From the NCBI RefSeq assembly GCF_000021545.1, contig NC_012438.1, positions 372,001-436,000 on the forward strand: a DNA stretch of 64,000 bases. The letters run 5' to 3'. This stretch comes from Sulfurihydrogenibium azorense Az-Fu1. GTDB taxonomy: Bacteria > Aquificota > Aquificia > Aquificales > Hydrogenothermaceae. A program made the position numbers and the translations under genes. Shown one piece after another: positions 33,460-44,261 of the stretch. Each line of letters opens with the position of its first letter. The first letter of the stretch is position 1. The notes under the pieces were generated by a model, which searched no databases, was not told the DNA's origin, and saw only the letters and a program-made list of their open reading frames with translations.

Positions 33460-35344
33460 CTAACACCCCTAAGTTTTTTAATTTCCAGTTTGTAAGATTT
33501 TCAGACCTTAAAGAAAAGTAAGAACAGTCCCATATATCTTGTTGATATTTTAATATCCAATCTGGAATTGAGTAATCGAAAGGTTTTATGTCTATCTTAA
33601 GGTTATTTAACTGTAGCATTGATTTTAATTTATTTAAAACATCACTGTTTTTATAAATAGGTTTTATTGAAGCCTTTGACTTTCTTTGGCCTGTTAAAAA
33701 GTCGTAATGTCCATCCTCTTCTATCCAAGTATTTAAGGGAATTACTACATCACTTATTAAAGCCAGTCCATCTTCAAAAGGTGTAAATAAAATTTTTGTT
33801 TTTAGTTTGTTTAATATCTCTTTAAGCTTTTCTTCTTCTACTACTAAAGATATCTCCTCTCCAAACATTACAATGTTTTCTATCTCACCTGATATAACTT
33901 TTTCAAAGATTTGTGTTATTGGATAGATATTTTTAATGTAATTTACAACTCCAAAAGCGTTTGAGTATGGAGGAGATATTATAATTTTACAGCCTTTTTC
34001 AACTTCAAGGTTTTTAAGAACCTCTCCTAAGTACCTTGCATCTTCTCCATAAAAATAAGATGAGTATACTATTACACTTCCTTCTTGTGCCACTTCCTTT
34101 AGTTTTTCTATTATCTCTCTGCCTTTAGCCTGTATAAAGTAAGGATACAGCTTCTTTATTCTTCCTAAACTTTCTCCTATGTACACAACTTTTTTCTTCA
34201 TATAGTAAGTTAAAACAGGGTTAGTTAAGGTAATATCATCTCCTATAACTATATAGTGGCTTGCGTTTTTAATCTCCTCTTGGGTAGGAGGTTTATAATC
34301 CCCAAAACCTTCAAGTAGTGGAACAACGTCTAACGTTATAATTGAGGTTGTAAGTAGTCCAAAACTGTTTATACTTTCTAAAACTTCGTTTGATAGGTAA
34401 GGAGATACAATAACAGCTGTTTTTGAAGGGTTTTTGTTTACTGTCTCAGCTATTTGTTTTAAAGCGTTATCTAAAGATGTATTTTCTCCGTTAATCTTTG
34501 GAGTTTTTAATCTGTTTGTATTAAATGAATCATAACCTAAGTAAGGTTTTGCACATACTTCAAGTTCTGCTGTGCTTCTTATTCTGTAAATCTTTTTTCC
34601 ATCGTGGTCTATTACAACTGGACAGCCTAAACTACATATGCTACAGTGGGTAAAAGTCTCATTTAAAAGCCAAGGACGTGCATTGTACTTAAAAGGTTTA
34701 AATAGTATTGCACCAACAGGACATATATCAACACACAGCCCACACATCTCACAGCTACTTGTATCCATAGGTTTTTTAACCGGGTCTATTAAAGTTTCAA
34801 AGGCTCTTTCAAGTGGGTAAAGAGAATGAGACTGATTTATGTTATCACAAACACTTACACATTTCATACATAAAACACATCTATTTGATACATACTCAAG
34901 GTAATCACTTTCCCAGTCAACTTCTTCCCTTATTTTTTCAAAGGGTGTTATGGGCAGGACTGGATTTTGAGGTCCCCAGTAGGTTCCCCAGTTTTGAAGG
35001 TCACACTCTCCAGCTTTATCACATATAGGACAGTCAAGTGGATGCCTTGTAAAAAGCATCTCTAAAATAAACTTTCTGTCTTCTTTTACCTTTTCGTTTT
35101 CTGTTTCTATTTCCATTCCATCGTAAACATAACTACCACAGGCAATTATACTTCTTCTTGCTTTTACATCGTAAACAAGACACATTCTACAACCACCAAA
35201 GATAGGTAGTTTTTCGTGATAACAGAAGGTAGGTATTAGTTTATTTAATTTTTTTGCAGCTTCTAAAACAGTTGTACCCTTGTCAACTTGTATCTCTATA
35301 CCATCTATTTTTATGTTTACTTTTTCCATAGGTTTTAACTCCAT
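33449..35344 (-). CDS. nuoG: NADH-quinone oxidoreductase subunit G
   Basis: The 631-residue NuoG has an N-terminal 2Fe-2S domain (CYHEKLPIFGGCRMCLV), the His-Cys3 cluster motif HPLDCPICDKAGECDLQ near residue 100, two 4Fe-4S motifs (CVLCMKCVSVC and CEMCGLCVDICP), and a further cluster motif CSICSLGCP. A molybdopterin-type remnant domain follows. It is part of the peripheral arm of complex I. No other nuo gene is adjacent, so complex I genes are scattered. A METhionine at codon 6 is an alternative start. Confidence 0.93.
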   Translation of the reverse strand: MELKPMEKVNIKIDGIEIQVDKGTTVLEAAKKLNKLIPTFCYHEKLPIFGGCRMCLVYDVKARRSIIACGSYVYDGMEIETENEKVKEDRKFILEMLFTRHPLDCPICDKAGECDLQNWGTYWGPQNPVLPITPFEKIREEVDWESDYLEYVSNRCVLCMKCVSVCDNINQSHSLYPLERAFETLIDPVKKPMDTSSCEMCGLCVDICPVGAILFKPFKYNARPWLLNETFTHCSICSLGCPVVIDHDGKKIYRIRSTAELEVCAKPYLGYDSFNTNRLKTPKINGENTSLDNALKQIAETVNKNPSKTAVIVSPYLSNEVLESINSFGLLTTSIITLDVVPLLEGFGDYKPPTQEEIKNASHYIVIGDDITLTNPVLTYYMKKKVVYIGESLGRIKKLYPYFIQAKGREIIEKLKEVAQEGSVIVYSSYFYGEDARYLGEVLKNLEVEKGCKIIISPPYSNAFGVVNYIKNIYPITQIFEKVISGEIENIVMFGEEISLVVEEEKLKEILNKLKTKILFTPFEDGLALISDVVIPLNTWIEEDGHYDFLTGQRKSKASIKPIYKNSDVLNKLKSMLQLNNLKIDIKPFDYSIPDWILKYQQDIWDCSYFSLRSENLTNWKLKNLGVLDEY

Positions 35345-35437
35345 CTCTTAGACTTTAAAAGCATTATAACAAAAATTTTGAATTTATTCTAATTTTCTGA
35401 TATTATAATGTATGATATTTACAACAAGGAGGAGTTT

Positions 35438-35878
35438 ATGCACGTAGGGATAAGTCTTGATTACACCCTTTTTATCCAATTAGGTTTATTTTTAGTTTTT
35501 ATGTTCGTAATGAAAAAAGTCTACTTTGATCCATACTTACAGGCATTTGAGGAAAGAGAAACGACAGTTAAGAAACTACTGGAAGAAGCTGAAGTAAACA
35601 ACAGACAAGCTCAAGAGATTTTAAAAGAAGTTGATGCAATTTTATCAAAAGTCAAAGAAGAGAGTAAAAAAATCTTAGATGAATCTTCAAAGGAGACAAA
35701 CCAAATTGTTGCAGATATTATAAGAAAGGCTCAAGAAGAAGCTGAAAAAGAGATAGAAGAAGCTAAAAAGGATATAGACAGAGTAGCTGAAATAGAGATA
35801 AAAGCGTTAGATACAACTATAGAAAAAATAGCAGAGAAGATAGTAGATAAACTAACTCTTAAGGAGAAAGCGGCATGA
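35438..35878 (+). CDS. atpF': ATP synthase F0 subunit b' (first b-type subunit)
   Basis: ATG at 35438 follows AAGGAGGAG and gives 146 residues; a frame start 30 bases earlier is less likely. One membrane helix (residues ~8-27, FIQLGLFLVFMFVMKKV) is followed by a long charged helix, as in the peripheral stalk. Two b-type genes side by side imply a b-b' heterodimer, as in phototrophs and Aquificota. A TATAAT at 35404-35409 is the likely -10 box of the operon. Confidence 0.93.
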   Translation: MHVGISLDYTLFIQLGLFLVFMFVMKKVYFDPYLQAFEERETTVKKLLEEAEVNNRQAQEILKEVDAILSKVKEESKKILDESSKETNQIVADIIRKAQEEAEKEIEEAKKDIDRVAEIEIKALDTTIEKIAEKIVDKLTLKEKAA

Positions 35879-36411
35879 AAAAAGCTATTTTAATGGGTTT
35901 GTTTATAGTAGGAATCTCTTTTGCATCTGAAGGTTCTGAGGAGTCAGGTGTTTTAATCTGGAAAGCTGTTAACACGGTTATTCTTTTGGCTGTGATAGCC
36001 TACTTTGGTGGAAAACATATTAAAAGATTTCTAGAAAATAGAAGACAGTCGGTTGCAGATATGGTTTTGCAAGCCCAAAAAGCTAAAGAAGATAGTATTA
36101 AAGCTTTAGAAGAAGCAAAGAAAAAGTTAGAGGAAGCAAACTATAAACTTGAGGAAGGTATAAAACTTGCTAAAGAGACAGCTGAAAACGAGAGGAAACA
36201 CGCAATTGCCCAAGCCAACGAGATAGCAGAAAGAATAAAGGCTCAAGCAAAAGAAACTATAAATATAGAAATTAAAAGAGCAGAGTTAAAAATTAAAAAG
36301 TATGCCACATCAAAAGCCTTAGAGTTAGCTCAAAACCTTTTAAATCAAAAAGTAGATCCAGAAACAACAAAAGCTATAGTAAATAAAACAATAAAACAAC
36401 TGGAGGCTTAA
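35875..36411 (+). CDS. atpF: ATP synthase F0 subunit b
   Basis: The 178-residue b subunit has an N-terminal hydrophobic segment that looks like a cleavable signal (residues 1-16, ISFA) and then the membrane helix WKAVNTVILLAVIAYFGGKHI. The long coiled coil (residues ~50-165) reaches up to the delta subunit. It overlaps b' by 4 bp. The signal-like start is a known oddity of some Aquificota b subunits only as far as I recall; treat it as an observation. Confidence 0.93.
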   Translation: MKKAILMGLFIVGISFASEGSEESGVLIWKAVNTVILLAVIAYFGGKHIKRFLENRRQSVADMVLQAQKAKEDSIKALEEAKKKLEEANYKLEEGIKLAKETAENERKHAIAQANEIAERIKAQAKETINIEIKRAELKIKKYATSKALELAQNLLNQKVDPETTKAIVNKTIKQLEA

Positions 36412-36412
36412 G

Positions 36413-36961
36413 TTGAAAGTAGATAAAAAGTTTTTGAAGAAAGTTGTTAAAGGGATGATAAAAGTTCTTGGAAATGATGAGGAAAAGCTTTCTAACACAT
36501 CAAAAGCTTTAGATATTCTTTCTTTACTTTACAAATCTAACTCAAACTTTAGAAATATAATTTTAAGTCCAACAGTTTCTTTAGAAGAAAAAGAGAAAGC
36601 TGTTTCAAAAATTTTAGATGTTTTAAATCTACCTCAAGAAGTAAAACCTTTTATTTTTTTGGCTGTAAAAGAAAACAAAGGAAACATTATTAAAGAATTA
36701 AACAAAGCTTTTAGATTTGAAGTAGAAAAGTTCTTTGCAACAGTTCAAGGAGAAGTTATTACAGCTCATCCTATTGATGAAGACCTTTTAAACCAAATAA
36801 AAACTGTACTTGAGTCTAAAATAGGTAAAAAGATTGAGTTTACAGTTAAAGAAGATAAAAGTTTAATTGGTGGAGCTGTTATAAAAGCTGGAAGTTATAT
36901 ACTTGATACGTCTGTAAGAAATTACTTAAAACAGTTAGAAAGGTCATTAACAAGATTTTAA
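36413..36961 (+). CDS. atpH: ATP synthase F1 subunit delta
   Basis: The 182-residue delta subunit links the stalk to the alpha3beta3 head. It has the N-terminal helical bundle and the C-terminal signature VKEDKSLIGGAVIKAGSYIL followed by DTSVRNYLKQLERSL. The start is TTG at 36413, one base after the b stop, with GGAGG inside the end of atpF. Confidence 0.95.
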   Translation: MKVDKKFLKKVVKGMIKVLGNDEEKLSNTSKALDILSLLYKSNSNFRNIILSPTVSLEEKEKAVSKILDVLNLPQEVKPFIFLAVKENKGNIIKELNKAFRFEVEKFFATVQGEVITAHPIDEDLLNQIKTVLESKIGKKIEFTVKEDKSLIGGAVIKAGSYILDTSVRNYLKQLERSLTRF

Positions 36962-36981
36962 TATACCAGGAGGTTGAATAG

Positions 36982-38496
36982 ATGTCTGTTATAAGAGCTG
37001 ATGAAGTTTTAGAGCAGTTAAACAAGCAAATTCAAGAGTTTGAAGTTTCTGCAAACCTTGAGGAGATTGGAACTGTTATTCAGGTGGGAGATGGTGTTGC
37101 TCGTATTTACGGTCTTGAAAAGGCAATGATGGGTGAGATGCTTGAGTTTGAAAATGGTGTAGTTGGTGTTGTATTTAACCTTGAAGAAGATAATGTAGGT
37201 GCAGTTTTACTTGGATCTGACGTAAACGTAAGAGAAGGTAGTGTAGTAAAAAGAACTGGGAAAATTTTGTCTATTCCAGTAGGAAAAGGACTTCTTGGAA
37301 GAGTAGTTGATGGACTTGGAAATCCGATAGACGGAAAAGGTCCTATAACAGATATAGCTTACTACTCTCCAGTTGAAAAAATTGCTCCGGGTGTAGTCAA
37401 GAGAAAATCAGTACACGAACCACTTCAAACAGGTATAAAAGCAATTGATGCAATGATTCCAATAGGTAGAGGACAAAGAGAGTTAATAATCGGAGATAGG
37501 GCAACAGGTAAAACTACAATTGCTATAGATACTATACTTAACCAAAAAGGTCAAGGTGTTTACTGTATCTATGTAGCAATAGGACAAAAGAGAGCAAACG
37601 TTGTTCACATAGTTGAAACGTTGCAGAAACATGGTGCAATGGAGTATACAACTGTCGTTGCTGCTACAGCTTCAGACCCTGCAACTATGCAATATATAGC
37701 TCCATTTGTTGGATGTACAATAGGTGAGTACTTTAGAGACAACGGAATGCACGCTTTAGTTATATACGATGACCTTACAAAACACGCTTACGCTTACAGA
37801 CAGTTATCACTTCTCTTGAGAAGACCACCAGGAAGGGAAGCATACCCTGGAGACGTTTTCTACCTTCACTCAAGATTGTTAGAGAGAGCTGCTAAGTTAA
37901 ACGATGAACTTGGAGCAGGTTCTTTAACTGCTTTACCTATTATAGAAACTCAAGCAGGTGACGTTGCTGCATACATTCCAACTAACGTTATATCTATTAC
38001 TGACGGTCAGATATTCCTTGAGGCAGACTTGTTCTATAAAGGTATAAGACCTGCTATTAACGTTGGTATCTCTGTTTCAAGGGTAGGTGGTGCTGCTCAA
38101 ATAAAAGCTATGAAACAAGTTGCAGGTACTTTAAGACTTGACCTAGCTCAGTTTAGAGAGCTTGAGGCATTCGTTCAGTTTGCATCAGACCTTGATAAAG
38201 CAACTCAGGCTCAGATTGCAAGAGGTCAAAGAATGGTTGAACTTTTAAAGCAACCACCTAACCAGCCTGTTCCAGTAGAAAAACAAGTTGCAATTATATA
38301 CATAGCAGGACAAGGGTACTTAGACGATGTACCTGTAAACGCTATTCAAAAATTTGAAAAAGAGTTTTACACATTCTTAGATACAGAAAAACCAGATATC
38401 CTTGAAGCTATAAGAAGGGAAAAAGCTTTAACAGACGATATAAAAGCAAAACTTGATGCGGCTGTTAAAGAGTTTAAGAAAAAAGTCGCATTTTAG
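36982..38496 (+). CDS. atpA: ATP synthase F1 subunit alpha
   Basis: The 504-residue alpha subunit has the P-loop [14 protein letters not shown] near residues 170-183 and the alpha/beta signature [17 protein letters not shown] near 365. It forms the noncatalytic nucleotide site of the F1 head. ATG follows CCAGGAGGT. The operon order b'-b-delta-alpha-gamma-beta is kept. Confidence 0.98.
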   Translation: MSVIRADEVLEQLNKQIQEFEVSANLEEIGTVIQVGDGVARIYGLEKAMMGEMLEFENGVVGVVFNLEEDNVGAVLLGSDVNVREGSVVKRTGKILSIPVGKGLLGRVVDGLGNPIDGKGPITDIAYYSPVEKIAPGVVKRKSVHEPLQTGIKAIDAMIPIGRGQRELIIGDRATGKTTIAIDTILNQKGQGVYCIYVAIGQKRANVVHIVETLQKHGAMEYTTVVAATASDPATMQYIAPFVGCTIGEYFRDNGMHALVIYDDLTKHAYAYRQLSLLLRRPPGREAYPGDVFYLHSRLLERAAKLNDELGAGSLTALPIIETQAGDVAAYIPTNVISITDGQIFLEADLFYKGIRPAINVGISVSRVGGAAQIKAMKQVAGTLRLDLAQFRELEAFVQFASDLDKATQAQIARGQRMVELLKQPPNQPVPVEKQVAIIYIAGQGYLDDVPVNAIQKFEKEFYTFLDTEKPDILEAIRREKALTDDIKAKLDAAVKEFKKKVAF

Positions 38497-38506
38497 GAGA
38501 TGAAAA

Positions 38507-39385
38507 ATGGCTAAGTTATCTCCAAGGGATATAAAAAGAAAAATAAACGGTATAAAGAACACAAGAAGAATAACTTCGGCTATGAAGATGGTTTCTGCGG
38601 CCAAGTTAAGAAAGGCCCAGAACCTTCTTTATGCTACAAGACCTTATTCAGAAAAGTTGTATGAACTTATATCAGATTTATCTATCTATATAGACAGGGA
38701 ATCCCATCCACTATTAGCAAAAAGAGAAGTTAAAAATGTAGACCTCATCGTTATAACAGCTGATAGAGGACTTGCAGGAGCTTTTAACTCAAACGTTTTA
38801 AAAACGGCTTGGAGAGAGATACAAAACCTTCAATCACAAGGAAAAACTGTAAATTTGATTTTAATAGGTAGAAAAGGAGTAAACTTCTTTAAAAACAAAG
38901 GTTTAAATATTGTTGCATCTTACGAAGATATATATAGAAACCAAATGAACCTTTCATTTACCTCTATGCTTGGAGGTATCGTATCTTCAAGATTTATAGA
39001 AGAAAAAACAGATGCTATTTACTTAATTAACAACGAGCTTATAACATCTTCTACTTATGAAACAAAAATTAGAGAACTTCTACCGTTAGAGCCTAAAGCA
39101 AGTTCTCCTAAAAAGTACGATGAAATGAGTATATATAACATTGAACCTTCTAAAGAAGAGGTTTTGGATTCTCTACTCCAAAGGTACATTAACTTTCAGC
39201 TTTATAGAGCTTTAGTTGAATCTTCAGCTGCAGAACATTCTGCAAGAATGATAGCAATGGATAACGCAACTAAAAACGCAGGAGAAGCAATTAGAAAATG
39301 GACTATCATATTTAATAAAGCAAGACAAGAAGCTATTACAACAGAGCTTATAGACATTATTAACGCTGCTGAAGCAATTAAGTAA
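38507..39385 (+). CDS. atpG: ATP synthase F1 subunit gamma
   Basis: The 292-residue gamma subunit forms the rotor shaft. The N-terminal helix IKRKINGIKNTRRITSAMKM and the C-terminal signature SSAAEHSARMIAMDNATKNA (near residue 245) are diagnostic. ATG follows TAGGAGATG. Confidence 0.97.
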   Translation: MAKLSPRDIKRKINGIKNTRRITSAMKMVSAAKLRKAQNLLYATRPYSEKLYELISDLSIYIDRESHPLLAKREVKNVDLIVITADRGLAGAFNSNVLKTAWREIQNLQSQGKTVNLILIGRKGVNFFKNKGLNIVASYEDIYRNQMNLSFTSMLGGIVSSRFIEEKTDAIYLINNELITSSTYETKIRELLPLEPKASSPKKYDEMSIYNIEPSKEEVLDSLLQRYINFQLYRALVESSAAEHSARMIAMDNATKNAGEAIRKWTIIFNKARQEAITTELIDIINAAEAIK

Positions 39386-39404
39386 AAATCAAGGAGGATT
39401 ATAG

Positions 39405-40829
<1,425 letters not shown>

Positions 40830-40836
40830 CATTAAC

Positions 40837-40860
40837 GGGAGGTTAATCCCTCCCTTTTTA
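40837..40860 (+). terminator. Rho-independent terminator of the atp operon
   Basis: GGGAGG (40837-40842) pairs with CCTCCC (40849-40854) around a 6-base loop and is followed by a TTTTTA/TTTTT tract. It begins 8 bases after the atpD stop. Confidence 0.9.
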
Positions 40861-40879
40861 TTTTTAAGAGGATTTGAAT

Positions 40880-40963
40880 ATGGAGCTAGTTTTAATCGTT
40901 ATGGGCTTGTTTTTCTTAGTGGTTTTGTTTGCTGGAATATTAGGTATGAAAATCTCTAAGTAG
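40880..40963 (+). CDS. 27-residue predicted membrane microprotein
   Basis: ATG at 40880 follows AAGAGGATT with good spacing and opens a 27-codon frame: MELVLIVMGLFFLVVLFAG followed by ILGMKISK. It is one hydrophobic helix with a positively charged end, consistent with an inner-membrane peptide with the C-terminus inside. It lies after the atp terminator, where atpC would normally be, and overlaps the end of the convergent tsaD by 24 bp. Read-through or its own promoter would be needed. The coding status is unproven; the function is unknown. Confidence 0.45.
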   Translation: MELVLIVMGLFFLVVLFAGILGMKISK

Positions 40964-41956
40964 TTGAGGGAATCTATCTATTCTACACTTGGCTTTAGCT
41001 TCAAAATCTAATTTAAATCCTTTCTTGTATTTTGAAAATCTTTTAAATCCTGTAAAAGCAACCATAGCTCCATTGTCTGTACAAAGATTTAGAGGAGGGT
41101 AGTAAAACTCTATACCTTTTATTTTTGAAACCTCTTCTCTTAGCTTTGAGTTAGCTGATACACCACCTGCTATTACAACTCTTTTTACGTTAAACTCATT
41201 ACAAGCATCTAACGTCTTTTTTAAAAGTGTTTCTATGATGGCTCCTTGGAAAGAAGCTGCTATATCTTCTTTTGTATGTATGCCTTTTCTGATTTCTTTT
41301 ATCACAGCTGTTTTTAAACCACTGAATGAAAAGTTAAACCTGTTTTCTCCTTTTTCGTTTATCATTGGTCTTGGAAATTTTATCACTTCTTTTCCGTTTT
41401 GAGCTAGTCTGTCTATCACAGGACCTCCCGGGAAACCCAAGTCCATAGCCCTTGCTACTTTATCGAAAACTTCTCCCACTGCATCGTCTAAAGTTCCTCC
41501 TATGTATAGGTAATCTTCAAAGTCTTTAACCAAGATTAGTTCTGTATGTCCTCCGGATACTACAAGAGCTATAAATGGATACTCAATTTCTTTAACTAAA
41601 AAGTTGGCAAAGATGTGTGCTTCTATATGATGTACAGGTACAATTGGTTTGTTTATGGAAAATGATAAAGATTTTGCAGCTGATACACCTACTACTAACG
41701 ATATAATTAATCCCGGCATAAATGTTGCAGTTACTACGTCAACATCGTTTAAGCTGATTTTTGCATCTTTTAATGCTTTGTCTAAAACAGGTAAAAAGTT
41801 TTTTGTGTGTTCTCTGGCAGCAAGTTCTGGGTAAACTCCTCCAAACTCTAAATGTATAAACTGAGACGATACTACATTGGAAAGAATACCCCTTTCACTG
41901 TCATAAACAGCTACAGAGGTATCATCACAAGAACTTTCTATCCCTAAGACTATCAT
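40940..41956 (-). CDS. tsaD: tRNA N6-adenosine threonylcarbamoyltransferase
   Basis: The 338-residue TsaD (Kae1/YgjD) attaches threonylcarbamoyl to A37 of ANN-decoding tRNAs. It has GIESSCDDTSVAVYD at the start, the metal-binding histidines in VPVHHIEAHIFANF near residue 110, VVSGGHTELILVKD, and GGVSANSKLREEV near residue 270. It is 1 bp from ctpA upstream on the same strand. Confidence 0.97.
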   Translation of the reverse strand: MIVLGIESSCDDTSVAVYDSERGILSNVVSSQFIHLEFGGVYPELAAREHTKNFLPVLDKALKDAKISLNDVDVVTATFMPGLIISLVVGVSAAKSLSFSINKPIVPVHHIEAHIFANFLVKEIEYPFIALVVSGGHTELILVKDFEDYLYIGGTLDDAVGEVFDKVARAMDLGFPGGPVIDRLAQNGKEVIKFPRPMINEKGENRFNFSFSGLKTAVIKEIRKGIHTKEDIAASFQGAIIETLLKKTLDACNEFNVKRVVIAGGVSANSKLREEVSKIKGIEFYYPPLNLCTDNGAMVAFTGFKRFSKYKKGFKLDFEAKAKCRIDRFPQLLRDFHT

Positions 41957-41957
41957 C

Positions 41958-43184
41958 CTAATTCAACTTCTTTGCAAAGTTTAAAATTTTTATTGCATTT
42001 ATGGCAGCTTCAAGTTGAGGGTCTTTTATCTCAACTTCTTTTCCGTTCATTTTTGCTTCTCTTTCTGCTTTTGCTCTTTCTGCTTCTTCTTCTTCACTTA
42101 CTTTTACGATTATATCCGGAGTTATGCCTTTATTCATTATAAGATTTCCATTTGGAGTGTAATAGTGTGCCACTGTTAATTTTACACCAGAACCATCAGG
42201 TAAAGGTATGAGAGTTTGTACAGAAGCTTTACCAAAGGTTGTATCACCGACTATAATCGCTCTGTTATTATCTTTTAAAGCTCCTGTTAAAATCTCAGAA
42301 GCTGATGCAGAGCCTTTATTAACGATAACCGCTATTGGAATTTTTTTATCCACTACTGGTTCTGATTGGGAGTAGAACTCTTCTTTGTTTTTTGGGTCTC
42401 TACCTTGTGTGTAAACGATTAATTTACCTTTTGGTAGTAGCATATCAGCTATTGAAACTGCAGAGGTAAGTAATCCTCCCGGATTGTTTCTAAGGTCTAT
42501 GATAATACCTTCTTTGTTTTTGAATGATTTTAAAGCTTTTTCAAACTCTTCAGCTGAGTTTTCTTGAAACTGGGTTAACCTTATATACCCAATTTTTCCA
42601 TTTTCTAATTCTTTTGTTTTAACACTTTTTACTTTTATTAAGTCTCTTACTAACTCTACTTTAAATGGTTTTTCTACACCTTTTCTAAATATAGTTAATG
42701 TAACTTTTGTTCCGGGTTTTCCTCTCATCTTTTTAACTGCTTGGAAAAGGGTCATTTTGTCTGTAGGTTCTCCGTCTATCTCTACTATCCAGTCTCCAGG
42801 TTTTATTCCTGCTTTAAATGCAGGAGTATCTTCTATTGGTGATACGACTAAAAGTTTGTTGTTTTCCATAGTTACTTCCATTCCAAGTCCACCAAACTCT
42901 CCCTGTGTTTCTGATGTAAACTCTTTAAACTCTTCGGGTGTAAAGAAAGTTGAGTAAGGGTCAAGAGATGATAGTAAACCTCTTAGTGAGCCATAAAGTA
43001 ATTTTTTAGGGTCTGTTGGTTCAACGTAGTTATCCTCTACTAGTTTTAAAACATCTGTATAGGTTCTAATTATTTGAATATCTTCACTGTAATCTGTTTT
43101 TGGAGTTTTTGCGTTAAGTCCAAAGCTCATTCCGGCAACAAATATTAAAATCACACCTACAACCATTGAGATTCTGCTTTTCAT
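41958..43184 (-). CDS. ctpA: S41 carboxyl-terminal processing protease
   Basis: The 408-residue periplasmic protease has an N-terminal signal or anchor (VVGVILIFVAGMSFG), a PDZ domain (residues ~95-175, with GGLGMEVTMENNKLLV and FKAGIKPGDWIVEIDG), and the catalytic Ser in NKGSASASEILTGALKD near residue 295. The catalytic Lys is in TTFGKASVQTLIPL near 320. It degrades or trims periplasmic proteins from the C-terminus. It is followed by tsaD. Confidence 0.96.
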   Translation of the reverse strand: MKSRISMVVGVILIFVAGMSFGLNAKTPKTDYSEDIQIIRTYTDVLKLVEDNYVEPTDPKKLLYGSLRGLLSSLDPYSTFFTPEEFKEFTSETQGEFGGLGMEVTMENNKLLVVSPIEDTPAFKAGIKPGDWIVEIDGEPTDKMTLFQAVKKMRGKPGTKVTLTIFRKGVEKPFKVELVRDLIKVKSVKTKELENGKIGYIRLTQFQENSAEEFEKALKSFKNKEGIIIDLRNNPGGLLTSAVSIADMLLPKGKLIVYTQGRDPKNKEEFYSQSEPVVDKKIPIAVIVNKGSASASEILTGALKDNNRAIIVGDTTFGKASVQTLIPLPDGSGVKLTVAHYYTPNGNLIMNKGITPDIIVKVSEEEEAERAKAEREAKMNGKEVEIKDPQLEAAINAIKILNFAKKLN

Positions 43185-43238
43185 CTTATCTCCTTAATAA
43201 GTTTTTATCTAAAATTTAGTATATCATAAACTTATTTT

Positions 43239-44261
43239 CTATCTACTGCTTGAAAATATAAAATCAATTTCTTCTTTTTCAAGTTTGGGATAGTTCTCTA
43301 TCTCTATGTTTTCTAAAAGATGGTTTACTTTACTCATACCTATAAGCACTGTTCCTACTCCCGGAGTACTTCTTACAAACTGTATAGGGATATGGACATC
43401 TTTTTCTACTTTGAATAATTTTTTAGCATTTTCATCAAATCTTCTAACTATTCTTCCTTGGAATAATGGTGCGCTTATGTATGTATATATACCAAGAATT
43501 TGAGTTGCTTCTAAAGTGGAGTAGAGCTTACCATTATAATATTGATTTTTAAGTGTGTAGCTTTCTGTCATCGCTAAATTATAAGGTAGTTGAATAAATC
43601 TAAAGTGATGGTTTTCCCCTCCTACATCCTTAGCAATATCAAAAATCTCAAACAAGTTTAGGTGTTGAATGTGGTCAGGGGGGACTCTAAAGCCGTTCCA
43701 TGTTGCAAGTCCATAGTATCTTAACTTTCCTTGATTTACTTTTCCTTCTAAGAGTCTAAAAACGGTCCATAGTTTTTTGTAAAATGTCTGTTTATCTACT
43801 ATTTGAAGTTGGTCTTCTGGGTTGTGTAGAAAGTATATATCAATGTAATCTGTATCTAAGTTTTCTAAACTTTTTTCAAAAGACCAGTCTATGTATTTTG
43901 GAGTTAGCATGTTTCCGTAAGGTGTAATATCTTCTTTACTTACGATACCCTTATCTATAAAGTTTTCCTTCAAATATTGTGTTATGTTTTCTACTTTAAG
44001 TCTACTGTCCCTTGGAAAGTATCCTCCTTTTGTGGAGATTATTAAACTTTTCCTATCTATATTTTTTAATACTCTACCTATAACCCTTTCACTTTCCATA
44101 TCCCTGTAGTTTATAGCTGTATCTACTACGTTAATACCTAACTCCACTGCTTTTTTTATAGTCTCTTCGTAGTTTTTATTTGTGTTTTCATCGGGACTGC
44201 CTAAGTAAGTTCCAATACCTATCTCGGATAATTTTAAATCTAAAAAGTTTTTATAGTTCAT
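43239..44261 (-). CDS. Aldo/keto reductase family oxidoreductase
   Basis: The ATG at 44261 follows AAGGTGAAAG and gives 340 residues; a GTG three codons upstream is possible. The TIM barrel has the catalytic pattern of the family: IGIGTYLG, DTAINYRDMESERVIGR with Asp and Tyr near residues 48-53, and STKGGYFPRD with Lys near 80. The later helices contain VRSTPGVGTVLIGMS, the NADPH phosphate-binding part. The catalytic His is not obvious, as in some subfamilies (LHNPEDQ). The substrate is unknown. The start overlaps the phosphoesterase gene. Confidence 0.85.
   Translation of the reverse strand: MNYKNFLDLKLSEIGIGTYLGSPDENTNKNYEETIKKAVELGINVVDTAINYRDMESERVIGRVLKNIDRKSLIISTKGGYFPRDSRLKVENITQYLKENFIDKGIVSKEDITPYGNMLTPKYIDWSFEKSLENLDTDYIDIYFLHNPEDQLQIVDKQTFYKKLWTVFRLLEGKVNQGKLRYYGLATWNGFRVPPDHIQHLNLFEIFDIAKDVGGENHHFRFIQLPYNLAMTESYTLKNQYYNGKLYSTLEATQILGIYTYISAPLFQGRIVRRFDENAKKLFKVEKDVHIPIQFVRSTPGVGTVLIGMSKVNHLLENIEIENYPKLEKEEIDFIFSSSR

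Noticed and set aside
33449-35344. nuoG as a truncated gene
   Set aside because: All expected iron-sulfur motifs are present and a length near 630 is acceptable for short NuoG forms.
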